Shown piece after piece: positions 28,746-37,033 of a DNA stretch of 64,000 nucleotides (within the stretch, counting starts at the first letter, position 1; each line of letters opens with the position of its first letter). The notes under the pieces are model-generated. The model worked only from the letters and a program-made list of their open reading frames with translations, was not told the DNA's origin and ran no database searches. A program made the position numbers and the translations under genes. The stretch is from Alginatibacterium sediminis (GTDB taxonomy: Bacteria; Pseudomonadota; Gammaproteobacteria; Enterobacterales; Celerinatantimonadaceae), in NCBI RefSeq assembly GCF_003610775.1, contig NZ_RAQO01000004.1, forward strand, positions 562,822 through 626,821, written 5' to 3'.

Positions 28746-29792
28746 ATGATGAAACTATTCGGACATATTTTGGCTTTGGCGTCTTTAAGCGCTATACAAA
28801 TAAACGCTACATGGGCGACTCCCATTGCAATTGATTACGGTGCATTTACCAGCGCGACGGTAAATGCACATGTACAAGGTAGCGGTAATCCACATAGCTC
28901 AGCTGGGCAATCATGTAGCGTGGGGTTTGCACCGACCGCTCAAAATTATATCTGTCATGCTGGAAATTCTTTTGACCATGAAAAGTTTAAACTAACCTCA
29001 ACGGATAGCGCCACAATTGAAGCTTCGGCTTGGAATGCGCAAGCTAGGATAGTCTCGAATAATACTGCAACCTCATTTGCTGACCTCGAAACTGGCGTTT
29101 TAAAAACATATACTAAATCTTCACCAGACAGAGATATAGCTGCTGGTAGTGGCAGAGTTTTTTCGGTAAATAATTATGCGATTGCTGAAGCGTGGCTAGA
29201 GGAAACCCTACACTTCAAAATACCAGTAGAACTTGCTGGCCTAGAAATTATAGTAAATCCGTTTTTTAATCTGCACGCAGAATTTTTGTCACCAACAAGC
29301 CCTTCAGACTCATGGTTAACTTTCAATGCTTTATATAAAGCTATCTATGGAGGTGCGGGTTATTTTCATAGTCAGGTAAGTGACACAAGAACGGTTTATG
29401 ATAATACGAATATATACAAAGAGTTTGACGTGATTTTACAACATGAACGAGAATACAGTGAGGATGTTTACCTTTCTCTTAACTATGGAATGCACAATAT
29501 CAGTACTTCTGCCGGAGAAATAAACGCTCTAAACACTGCAAGTACAGGGATCAAGGTTCCTTTTGATCTTCAATTTACCTCAGGTTCGCAAGTATACTTG
29601 TCTAAAACTCCCGATGAGAGCCCAGTATCAGTGCCGGAACCAAGTTCTATGGCAGTATTTTTGCTTTCGATCTTAGCAATGGGTTTTAGAGTGCGCGCTT
29701 CCGTTTTATTAACAACAATAGATAGTGTAATTATCAACGTTAGAGATAGTTTATCGTTGTTTAAAAATAATAAGACGCCGATAATTAGATAA
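28746..29792 (+). CDS. PEP-CTERM exported protein with an extended C-terminus
   Basis: A 348-residue secreted protein: signal peptide (1-25, ending ATWA), then a long beta-rich domain, then the sorting signal VPEPSSMAVFLLSILAMGFRVR near 300-322. Normally such proteins end a few residues after the basic cluster. Here the frame continues about 25 residues (ASVLLTTIDSVIINVRDSL and on). ATG 28746 is preferred, with AGAGA 8 nt upstream. The frame opens at a TTG 18 nt earlier and offers ATGs at 28740 and 28749. An exosortase elsewhere in the genome would be needed to process it. The function is unknown. Confidence 0.8.
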   Translation: MMKLFGHILALASLSAIQINATWATPIAIDYGAFTSATVNAHVQGSGNPHSSAGQSCSVGFAPTAQNYICHAGNSFDHEKFKLTSTDSATIEASAWNAQARIVSNNTATSFADLETGVLKTYTKSSPDRDIAAGSGRVFSVNNYAIAEAWLEETLHFKIPVELAGLEIIVNPFFNLHAEFLSPTSPSDSWLTFNALYKAIYGGAGYFHSQVSDTRTVYDNTNIYKEFDVILQHEREYSEDVYLSLNYGMHNISTSAGEINALNTASTGIKVPFDLQFTSGSQVYLSKTPDESPVSVPEPSSMAVFLLSILAMGFRVRASVLLTTIDSVIINVRDSLSLFKNNKTPIIR

Positions 29793-30331
29793 TAAAAGAA
29801 CTTCACGAACTTAAACTAGGCGGTTCTCTGATTGTTTGTTGTTACAGAATATTAAGTGAAGTAGTCGCCTTGTTAAGCCTAACATAGTGCAGACTTTGTT
29901 GTTTATCTGATTTATTACAATGCACTTTATTCGCGTTACTTTCATAATCACAGCAATAGTTTTTTAAACTCGTCGTAAGTGCAGCTTTGTTAAATAGTGC
30001 CTTGATGTAAACCGACGTCGCTATTTCGCAAAGTACAAGAGTTATTGTTTTAACCATTTAGTAAAGCTTGGTTACTATCCTCACATTTAATAGTAATACC
30101 CTAAAAACGACTACACCTTGGCCTTGTTAAATAGCACTGTTATTATGTCAATATCCTTTACAATAAATTATTTATTCAATATATACACTTTCTAACACAC
30201 TGAATAATAGTTATTTCATAATCTGGCTTATAATTTGCTTGCTAGTATTCAGTCGTAAGTTTTATACGAACTTTTATATAGATTCGTACGTGTTATGCGC
30301 CTAACCTAAATCTAAATACAAGGAACAAAGA
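29793..30331. other. intergenic region between two PEP-CTERM genes
   Basis: About 540 nt, strongly AT-rich. A minus-strand 71-codon frame (29842-30057) has no ribosome site or recognisable content and was not called. A TATAAT at about 30228 may belong to the promoter of the gene at 30332, but no matching -35 was found. Confidence 0.4.
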
Positions 30332-30940
30332 ATGCGATTGCTACAAATAAAAAGGATTTTAGTATTGTTAGTTAGTGTATCTTGGTTTGGTACCGCACAG
30401 GCTGGCATCATAACAATTCAATGGGATACAACTGTTGAGGACACTGATTTCGCTGATGTGTCCGTTGGCGAGTCAGCCAGTTTAGTTGTTCGATTCAACG
30501 CTCTTAGCAATGATTTGGCCAATTTGGTCGTAGATGCAACAAATTTCATTGATTACAGCATTCGTTTCTCTGCTAGTGGTGAGTTTGCTACTTGGAGTGT
30601 AGCCGCCCCTGCTACCGATTTGACTTTACTTGGTCCAAACTTGTTCGAGTTTAACAATTTAGGTGAGTTAAGCTCGGTTAACGAATTCTTTATTGAAGGT
30701 AATGATTATCTAACGAGTATCAACGGCTTATCTGATGTTGCTACCCTCTATAATGATGGTGAAAATTGTATATTATGTTCTAACGTTGGAGACATAGATG
30801 TTTTTGATGTTGATTTTGGTCTAAATCCGCAAGCTTGGTCGGTCACAACGCAGGTTCCTGAACCATCAACCTTAGTTATTTTTGCGCTCGCTGTTATAGG
30901 TTTAGTTACTCGTAGAAATACAAAACTAATAGCGATTTGA
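30332..30940 (+). CDS. PEP-CTERM exported protein
   Basis: A 202-residue secreted protein with a clear signal peptide (1-24, ending GTAQA), an acidic beta-rich body with a CILC cysteine pair, and a canonical sorting tail: VPEPSTLVIFALAVIGLVTRRN, with PEP, a hydrophobic helix and basic residues. Processing by exosortase and surface or matrix delivery is expected from the family. The function is not known. AAGGAAC lies 9 nt before the ATG. The gene ends in a strong terminator and appears monocistronic. Confidence 0.88.
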   Translation: MRLLQIKRILVLLVSVSWFGTAQAGIITIQWDTTVEDTDFADVSVGESASLVVRFNALSNDLANLVVDATNFIDYSIRFSASGEFATWSVAAPATDLTLLGPNLFEFNNLGELSSVNEFFIEGNDYLTSINGLSDVATLYNDGENCILCSNVGDIDVFDVDFGLNPQAWSVTTQVPEPSTLVIFALAVIGLVTRRNTKLIAI

Positions 30941-30989
30941 CCCCCGCATGATTTACTGAGGTTGTTTTCGATAATCATGGTTTTATTGC

Positions 30990-31034
30990 AAGCTCAAATC
31001 ACGGATTTCTGGTCTTGGTGATTTGAGCTTTTCG
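30990..31034 (+). terminator. terminator of the PEP-CTERM gene
   Basis: A 13-bp perfect stem AAGCTCAAATCAC/GTGATTTGAGCTT (30990-31002, 31018-31030) with a 15-nt loop, followed by T. Located 50 nt after the stop. Confidence 0.75.
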
Positions 31035-31112
31035 AAGTTAGATTAAGTACGTGTTAAAAGCAAAGAATACTATTGTTTGCTAGTCGTTAGCTTTAATCCA
31101 ACTGACCATTCT

Positions 31113-32018
31113 CTAAAACGAAGCTTTAAATTCCTCAAGAAGTTTCTTCTGATGGTCGTTTAAATCTTGCGGCGTATCTACATGAATCGTTACCAATAAA
31201 TCACCGGTGACACCTTTACGACTAGTAACGCCCTTACCGCTCATTTTAAATTTGCGGCCATTTTGTGTACCCGCAGGAATTTTTAGCTTGAATCGACTGT
31301 CCAACACGTTTACTTCCGCGTCACCACCGAGCGCTGCGGTAAACATATCAATATGAGTTGTAATACTAAGATCATTGCCATCGCGCTTTAGAAACGGATG
31401 CGGTCGAACCGCAATAGTTAACAACAAATCCCCATTCACACCGCCGTTTACTCCTGCGCTGCCTTTTCCAGAAAAACGAATTTTCTCACCATCTTTGATA
31501 CCTGCTGGTATCTTGACGTTAATTTTCTTTTGTTCGCCATTTACTGGTAGTTCAACTATTTTCTCTGTCCCTTGAACGGCGTCTACAAATGCTACATGTA
31601 GCGTAAACTCGTGATCTTGCCCTTTTTGCGCTCTTGAGCGACCACCACGACCTTGAGAAAACAGATCTTCAAAACCACCAAAATCATGAGCTCCACCATG
31701 TTGGCGTTGCTGTCGAAATGCACCTCCAAACATGTCTTCAAAACCAGCGTGGCCATGCTGTGATTGCCTCGAACGAGATTGAGAGCCCGAACCATCAAAA
31801 GCGGCGTGCCCAAATTGGTCATATTGCCGACGTTTTTCAGTGTCACTTAAAATCTCGTAAGCTGTTTTAACTTGCTTAAAGCTTTCTTCTGCTACTGTAT
31901 TACCTGGATTCTTATCCGGGTGATGTTTCATCGCCAATTTTTTATAGGCTTTTTTTATTTCTTTGCTTGAAGCTGTTTTAGAAACTCCAAGAATGGTGTA
32001 ATAATCTTGTTTGGACAT
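31113..32018 (-). CDS. cbpA: class B J-domain co-chaperone (CbpA-like)
   Basis: A 301-residue DnaJ-family protein. The N-terminal J domain (1-70) has the Hsp70-activating HPD in KHHPDKNPG. A Gly/Phe/Gln-rich linker follows (75-130), then the two C-terminal substrate-binding domains (VKIPAGIKDGEKIRFSGKG and LKIPAGTQNGRKFKMSGKG). The zinc finger of true DnaJ (CxxCxGxG repeats) is absent, as in CbpA. It lies 134 nt after dnaK on the same strand and probably serves as its partner. No grpE is adjacent. Confidence 0.93.
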   Translation of the reverse strand: MSKQDYYTILGVSKTASSKEIKKAYKKLAMKHHPDKNPGNTVAEESFKQVKTAYEILSDTEKRRQYDQFGHAAFDGSGSQSRSRQSQHGHAGFEDMFGGAFRQQRQHGGAHDFGGFEDLFSQGRGGRSRAQKGQDHEFTLHVAFVDAVQGTEKIVELPVNGEQKKINVKIPAGIKDGEKIRFSGKGSAGVNGGVNGDLLLTIAVRPHPFLKRDGNDLSITTHIDMFTAALGGDAEVNVLDSRFKLKIPAGTQNGRKFKMSGKGVTSRKGVTGDLLVTIHVDTPQDLNDHQKKLLEEFKASF

Positions 32019-32152
32019 CGTTGCCCCTTACCAAATACCTAAGAAAAACTGAAAAGGACGTAGAAGTTGCCTTTTACGTCCTAGTATCAATGCTGATTTG
32101 ATTATGAACTAGCGCGTCTATCCTCGATAGTATCTATCAATAAAACAAGGAT

Positions 32153-34045
32153 TTATTTCACTTCTTCAAATTCAGCTTCAACAACGTCTTCTTCTGACGC
32201 GTCTTGTTCATCGGGTTGTGCCGATTGTTGTGCTTGCTGTTGCGAAGCTTGTACTAGTTGTTGCGTCAGTTGCACAAGCGCTTGTGTCTTCGCTTCAATA
32301 GCATCTATGTCATCAGCCGCTTTAAGCACTTCTAGTTCTTGAATGAGTAGCGTCACTTGTTGCTGCTCATCGGCGCTAAGCGTTTCACCTAAGCCTTCAA
32401 TTTGCGTTTTCGACGCATGGATCGAATGGTCAGCTTGGTTACGCGCTGTTGCTAGTGCTTCGAACTGTTTGTCAGCTTCTTTGTTGGCCTCCGCTTCTTG
32501 TACCATGGCTTTAACCTGATCGTCGCTTAGGCCTCCGGACGCTTGGATGGTGATATTCTGCTCTTTCCCACTCGACTTATCTTTAGCCGAAACTTTAAGA
32601 ATACCATCAGCGTCTAAATCAAAACTAACATCAATTTGAGCCATGCCCCTTGGAGCTGCTTGGATCCCTTCTAGGTTGAACTGACCCAAAGAGTTGTTAT
32701 GTATCGACTGCTTGCGTTCACCCTGAAGCACATGGATAGTCACCGCACTTTGGTTGTCCTCAGCTGTCGAAAACGTTTGACTCGCTTTAGTTGGGATCGT
32801 GGTGTTCTTTTCAATCAGTTTGGTCATCACACCTCCCATAGTATCAATACCAAAAGATAAGGGAGTGACATCCAATAACAGAACATCTTTAACATCGCCA
32901 GCAAGTACACCAGCCTGAACAGCTGCTCCCAAAGCAACGGCTTCATCAGGATTTACGTCTCGACGCGCTTCTTTGCCAAAAAACTCAGCAACTTTAGCTT
33001 GTACCATCGGCATACGGGTTTGACCACCCACGAGTATAATATCCGAGATATCGCCTACACTTAGCTCAGCATCCGCAAGCGCTACCTTTAAAGGCTCAAG
33101 CGTTCTAGTCACAAGATCTTCGACCAAGGATTCGAGTTTTGCACGTGTTACTTTAACGTTCATGTGCTTAGGCCCGCTTGCATCAGCTGTCACATACGGC
33201 AAGTTTACGTCTGTTTGCTGGGCTGAAGACAATTCAATCTTTGCTTTTTCGGCAGCTTCTTTAACCCGTTGCATTGCTAATGGATCGGACTTTAAGTCAA
33301 AGCCTTGTTCTTTTTTGAATTCGTCTACTAAAAAATTAATCAAACGGTTATCGAAATCTTCTCCACCAAGGTGGGTATCCCCATTTGTAGCGAGTACTTC
33401 AAAGGTTTGCTCACCGTCAACATTGTCTATCTCGATAACCGAAATATCAAAAGTACCGCCGCCGAGGTCATAGACTGCAATAGTGCGTTCACCATCTTTT
33501 TTATCAAGACCGTAAGCTAGTGCAGCTGCGGTAGGCTCATTAATAATGCGCTTTACTTCAAGTCCAGCGATTTTACCTGCGTCCTTCGTGGCTTGGCGCT
33601 GCGCATCATTGAAATACGCTGGTACCGTAATTACCGCGGCAGTAACTTTTTCGCCAAGATAATCTTCTGCGGTTTTCTTCATTTTCTTTAGAATCTCAGC
33701 TGAAACTTGCGGCGCTGCCATTTTCTGGCCTTTTGCTTCAACCCATGCATCGCCATTATCGGCCTCAAGGATTTTATATGGCATGATTTCAAGATCACGC
33801 TGGATTTCTTTGTCTTCAAAGCGCCGACCAATAAGACGTTTGATGGCAAATAGTGTGTTGGTCGGATTTGTAATCGCTTGGCGTTTTGCCGGTTGTCCGA
33901 CCAGGGTTTCGCCATCGGTATATGCAACAACCGAAGCAGTCGTGCGCTCGCCTTCTGCATTTTCTAATATACGTGGGGTGTCGCCATCTAAAACAGCTAC
34001 ACATGAATTTGTTGTACCTAAGTCGATACCAATGATTCTACTCAT
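32153..34045 (-). CDS. dnaK: Hsp70 chaperone DnaK (apparently a second copy)
   Basis: A 630-residue Hsp70: nucleotide-binding domain with [41 protein letters not shown] and [13 protein letters not shown]; linker [16 protein letters not shown]; substrate domain and a Gln/Ala-rich lid; C-terminal [13 protein letters not shown]. Start ATG 34045 gives the standard [13 protein letters not shown] and has AAGGG upstream; the frame runs 8 codons further. Unlike the usual grpE-dnaK-dnaJ order, it lies between hsp20 and a zinc-finger-less J gene. It is probably a paralogue of a housekeeping dnaK elsewhere; that needs the rest of the genome. Confidence 0.96.
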   Translation of the reverse strand: MSRIIGIDLGTTNSCVAVLDGDTPRILENAEGERTTASVVAYTDGETLVGQPAKRQAITNPTNTLFAIKRLIGRRFEDKEIQRDLEIMPYKILEADNGDAWVEAKGQKMAAPQVSAEILKKMKKTAEDYLGEKVTAAVITVPAYFNDAQRQATKDAGKIAGLEVKRIINEPTAAALAYGLDKKDGERTIAVYDLGGGTFDISVIEIDNVDGEQTFEVLATNGDTHLGGEDFDNRLINFLVDEFKKEQGFDLKSDPLAMQRVKEAAEKAKIELSSAQQTDVNLPYVTADASGPKHMNVKVTRAKLESLVEDLVTRTLEPLKVALADAELSVGDISDIILVGGQTRMPMVQAKVAEFFGKEARRDVNPDEAVALGAAVQAGVLAGDVKDVLLLDVTPLSFGIDTMGGVMTKLIEKNTTIPTKASQTFSTAEDNQSAVTIHVLQGERKQSIHNNSLGQFNLEGIQAAPRGMAQIDVSFDLDADGILKVSAKDKSSGKEQNITIQASGGLSDDQVKAMVQEAEANKEADKQFEALATARNQADHSIHASKTQIEGLGETLSADEQQQVTLLIQELEVLKAADDIDAIEAKTQALVQLTQQLVQASQQQAQQSAQPDEQDASEEDVVEAEFEEVK

Positions 34046-34254
34046 AATAATTACCCTTTCGCTTCGCATTATTTTGGCTAATGCAAAATCAATTTATATA
34101 AATGTATATTCACAAGAACAGATTTAAGGTCTTCGCCGTTAAATTGCTCGTTTATCAATCAAATACGTAAGCCAAGTTTTAAGCTTAATCACCTTGAATG
34201 TGATGCTGCTGAACCTTAGCTTTGGTGCCAATGCTTAAGTGAGTAAGCGAGGGA

Positions 34255-34674
34255 CTATTTGTTGATCAAAATCTTACGTGCTTTCATCGCTTCGGGTACT
34301 AGGCGTACGAGTTCGATGTGTAGCAAGCCGTTTTCCATACTCGCGGATGACACGTTTACGTAGTCAGCAAGTTGAAATTTACGTTCAAAGTTGCGCTCGG
34401 CAATACCTTGATAAACGTAATTAGGCTTAGTCTCTGAGCAGGCTATGTCACCAGAAACAACAAGCATGTTTTCATTTTGAGTTAGTGATATCGAATCTTC
34501 AGAGAAGCCAGCTACTGCCATGGTTATACGGTAGTTGTGCTCATCTATCTGTTCGATGTTATATGGGGGGTATGCATTTTGAGACGGCTTTTTCTGGCTG
34601 TTCTCTACAAGATTGAACAGGCGATCAAAACCAATGGCATGACGGTATAAGGGAGAAATATCTATATTACGCAT
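34255..34674 (-). CDS. ibpA: small heat shock protein, IbpA/Hsp20 family
   Basis: A 139-residue holdase that binds unfolding proteins and hands them to DnaK. The start MRNIDISPLYRHAIGFDRLF is close to E. coli IbpA. The alpha-crystallin domain runs from PPYNIEQIDEHNYRITMAVAGF to NGLLHIELVR, with a short C-terminal tail. ATG 34674 is chosen for this N-terminus and for AAAGGAT upstream. A longer open frame reaches 34773 but covers the leader RNA. A sigma-70-type promoter lies 220 nt upstream, and a ROSE-like hairpin covers the ribosome site. dnaK follows 209 nt downstream. Confidence 0.94.
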   Translation of the reverse strand: MRNIDISPLYRHAIGFDRLFNLVENSQKKPSQNAYPPYNIEQIDEHNYRITMAVAGFSEDSISLTQNENMLVVSGDIACSETKPNYVYQGIAERNFERKFQLADYVNVSSASMENGLLHIELVRLVPEAMKARKILINK

Positions 34675-34700
34675 AATACTATCCTTTAAAAAAGCAATAG
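34675..34700 (-). promoter_or_regulatory. ROSE-like RNA thermometer hairpin at the hsp20 ribosome site
   Basis: The transcript immediately before the ATG reads ATTGCTTTTTTAAAGGAT. TTGCTTT can pair with AAAGGAT around a 3-nt loop, leaving a G opposite a G and a U opposite a U. This is the hallmark of ROSE thermometers (UUGCU against AGGA), which melt on heating and free the Shine-Dalgarno. Upper hairpins of the leader were not folded. Confidence 0.6.
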
Positions 34701-34894
34701 TTCTCAACGCATAAGCGAAGAGACAGAACACATACTCCTGAGTTTTAGTTAACCCACTAGACATATGGTTCATTGGTTAAACATGAAAGCAGCGTTCTGG
34801 CTCACCAGTGCATGCACTTCGTTATGATGACCGTTGACTCCCTACTAGAGGCGAATCGAGGCATCAATGAACTGAACTAACAATTCATGGTGCT

Positions 34895-34923
34895 AATATA
34901 ATCGCTTGTCGCTTGCTTGTCAA
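34895..34923 (-). promoter_or_regulatory. promoter of the hsp20-dnaK-cbpA set
   Basis: On the minus strand a perfect TTGACA (34918-34923), a 17-nt spacer and TATATT (34895-34900). It would start a leader of about 210 nt before the hsp20 ATG. It fits the vegetative sigma factor better than the sigma-32 consensus. Confidence 0.7.
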
Positions 34924-35232
34924 CATTTGGATTAGATTTTCTAATGGTTGTTTCGTATTTTATAAACGCAACTAACTTGCTACCGTGAGATCATAGACTT
35001 AAAAGTTTAGCGACGATTAATCTATTCACACGTCTTTGTGGTTAAAGCCTCTAATTTGGATATAGTTGGTCTATGAACTTAAAATTGAACACCCATCTGG
35101 GAGTAATAGTTGCTTATCAACACGATTTCTTACCAGATTTACGACAAGCAAAGTCCCCCGAATGTCTTAATGGATTAAAGTGCGGTGCAAAATAAAAGAC
35201 TTTTCGAAACGAGATTCTAAGCTTAGAATGAA

Positions 35233-35248
35233 CTGGTTATTTATACAG
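35233..35248 (+). promoter_or_regulatory. LexA (SOS) box of umuDC
   Basis: CTGG-TTATTTAT-ACAG matches CTGT-N8-ACAG with one mismatch and with the AT-rich centre typical of strong boxes. It lies 10 nt upstream of the umuD ATG, so LexA would block transcription of both genes. Confidence 0.8.
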
Positions 35249-35257
35249 TGGTAGTTT

Positions 35258-35668
35258 ATGAAAATTATTCCTCTTCTCGCCCATGCTGGCATTGTTGGCT
35301 TTGAGTCACCCGCTGCTGAATATACTGACTTAGAGCTCAGTCTAGATGAACTACTGATAGAGCACCCTAGTTCCAGTTGGATAGCTCTAGCTGTAGGTAC
35401 CTCGATGACTGGGGTTGGAATATTCGACGGGGATATTCTTGTTATTGATAGGCATGAAACAGCTCGTAATACCGATGTTATCGTGGCTAACTTGAATGGT
35501 GAGTTCACCTGCAAGATTATTGATTTTACCGGGCGACAATTGTTGTCAGCCTGCCCTCACCATCGTGCGGTTTCGATTTCAGAACATGACGAGTTCACTA
35601 TCGAAGGTGTTGTCTCGCGTTCGGTTCGTTGTCACCGCCCTAGCCCGTTGTTTACGAGTAAATCCTAG
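35258..35668 (+). CDS. umuD: UmuD, self-cleaving subunit of DNA polymerase V
   Basis: A 136-residue LexA-type peptidase. RecA filaments trigger its self-cleavage to UmuD', which joins UmuC as the mutagenic lesion-bypass polymerase. Catalytic Ser49 (GTSMTGVGI) and Lys86 (GEFTCKI) are spaced 37 residues apart, as in E. coli UmuD. The likely cleavage site is Val13-Gly14, before FESPAAE. E. coli has Cys-Gly at this position, and the N-terminal arm here is about 11 residues shorter. The stop overlaps the umuC start by 1 nt. Confidence 0.93.
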   Translation: MKIIPLLAHAGIVGFESPAAEYTDLELSLDELLIEHPSSSWIALAVGTSMTGVGIFDGDILVIDRHETARNTDVIVANLNGEFTCKIIDFTGRQLLSACPHHRAVSISEHDEFTIEGVVSRSVRCHRPSPLFTSKS

Positions 35669-36921
35669 TGTTTGCATTGGTTGACGTTAATAGTATGTAT
35701 TGCGCTTGTGAGCAAGTGTTTGACCCAAGCATACGGGGTAAGCCGGTAGTTGTGCTATCAAATAATGACGGCTGCATTGTCGCCGCAAATCGGCAAGCTA
35801 AAGTGTTAGGCATTCCAAAATTTAAGCCGTTTTTTGAAGTCAAAGCGCTGTGTGAAAAACATAAGGTTGTGGTTAAAAGCTCAAATTATGAGTTGTATAG
35901 CTCGCTTTCAAACAAGCTTATGGATGTAATTGGGCGATTTGCACCAGAGCAACATGTGTATTCAATTGACGAGTCGTTTTTGTCGTTTAAGCATTGTGCT
36001 GCAATACCGGATTTGCATGCGCAAGCAATGAGTATTCGCAGGGCCGCCTGGAAAGAAACACGTTTAGCGGTATGTGTTGGTATTGGTAACACCTTAACAC
36101 TCGCAAAAGTTGCGAACCATGCGGCCAAAAAGCATGCCAATTACCATGGCGTCTGTGTGATTGAATCGGTTCAGCAACGCACAGAGATTTTAAAAGCTAT
36201 GGATGTAAGCGAGGTTTGGGGAATTGGTCGTCAGCTATCAAAACGTTTAAAAGAGTTAGGGATCTCGACCGCCTATGCTCTGTCACAAATGCCAGCTAAA
36301 AAAGCACGTCGTTTTTTTAATGTGAATGTTGAGCGCACAGTACGTGAGCTCAATGGTGCACCGTGTATGTCGTGGGATGAAGCGCGCGCAGATAAACAAC
36401 AAATTTTCTCAACCCGCAGTGTCGGTGAACGTATTACGGAATTAAACTCTTTAAAGCAGGCGTTAAGCCAACATATTGCAATTGCAGCAGCGAAAGCACG
36501 CAAGCAAGGCAGTAATTGCCGAACCATGATGCTGTTTACTGCCAGTTCTCCCCACGATGATAGACCAAAAAGTTTTCGTCGTACCCTTCAGTTCGCTTAC
36601 GCGACGAATTGTACCGTAACCTTGACGAAAGCAATGAGCAACATAGTGCATGAATTGTTTGTCACAGGCGTACGTTTTTATCGAATAGGCGTGGGTCTAA
36701 TAAACTTAGAACCTCAAGAGAGTAGCCAATTTGAACTATTTGAACAAAAACAAACCAATCCTGCATTAATGCAGGTGTTAGATCGAGTGAACGCACGTTA
36801 TGGACGTGATTTTATGTTTGTTGCCTCGCAAGGCTGCGAGCAAAAATGGTCTATGCGCCGAGATTATTTAACCCCTCAGTACACCACCTCATGGCAGGAT
36901 ATTCCCAAGGTTAAATGTTAA
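35668..36921 (+). CDS. umuC: UmuC, catalytic subunit of DNA polymerase V
   Basis: A 417-residue Y-family polymerase for translesion synthesis. The N-terminal palm and fingers begin FALVDVNSMYCACEQVFDP, with the metal-binding Asp. The second catalytic pair is in YSIDESFLSF. KVANHAAKKHANYHGVC and the helix-hairpin-helix VWGIGRQLSKRLKELGI follow. The C-terminal UmuC-specific domain ends with the usual RRDYLTPQYTTSWQDIP. The GTG start overlaps the umuD stop by 1 nt, which implies coupled translation from the SOS-regulated message. Confidence 0.96.
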   Translation: MFALVDVNSMYCACEQVFDPSIRGKPVVVLSNNDGCIVAANRQAKVLGIPKFKPFFEVKALCEKHKVVVKSSNYELYSSLSNKLMDVIGRFAPEQHVYSIDESFLSFKHCAAIPDLHAQAMSIRRAAWKETRLAVCVGIGNTLTLAKVANHAAKKHANYHGVCVIESVQQRTEILKAMDVSEVWGIGRQLSKRLKELGISTAYALSQMPAKKARRFFNVNVERTVRELNGAPCMSWDEARADKQQIFSTRSVGERITELNSLKQALSQHIAIAAAKARKQGSNCRTMMLFTASSPHDDRPKSFRRTLQFAYATNCTVTLTKAMSNIVHELFVTGVRFYRIGVGLINLEPQESSQFELFEQKQTNPALMQVLDRVNARYGRDFMFVASQGCEQKWSMRRDYLTPQYTTSWQDIPKVKC

Positions 36922-37008
36922 GCCTTAAACTCGGCTTTATTGATTCTATCTATTTGAAATCATAATAGTCGCTATCACCCCCATTTAGGATGTTTTTCTT
37001 TACGCTAT

Positions 37009-37028
37009 CTCCATTCCCAAATGGAGAA
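37009..37028 (+). promoter_or_regulatory. hairpin masking the sulfatase ribosome site
   Basis: CTCCATT (37009-37015) pairs perfectly with AATGGAG (37020-37026), whose GGAG is the Shine-Dalgarno for ATG 37034. Translation may be held down unless the hairpin is opened. Confidence 0.45.
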
Positions 37029-37033
37029 TTTTG

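Noticed and set aside
29842-30057. 71-codon minus-strand frame between two PEP-CTERM genes
   Set aside because: No ribosome site, signal or family feature; AT-rich sequence produces such frames by chance.
33162-33473. 103-codon frame opposite dnaK
   Set aside because: A shadow frame of dnaK; its composition follows the codon pattern of the real gene.
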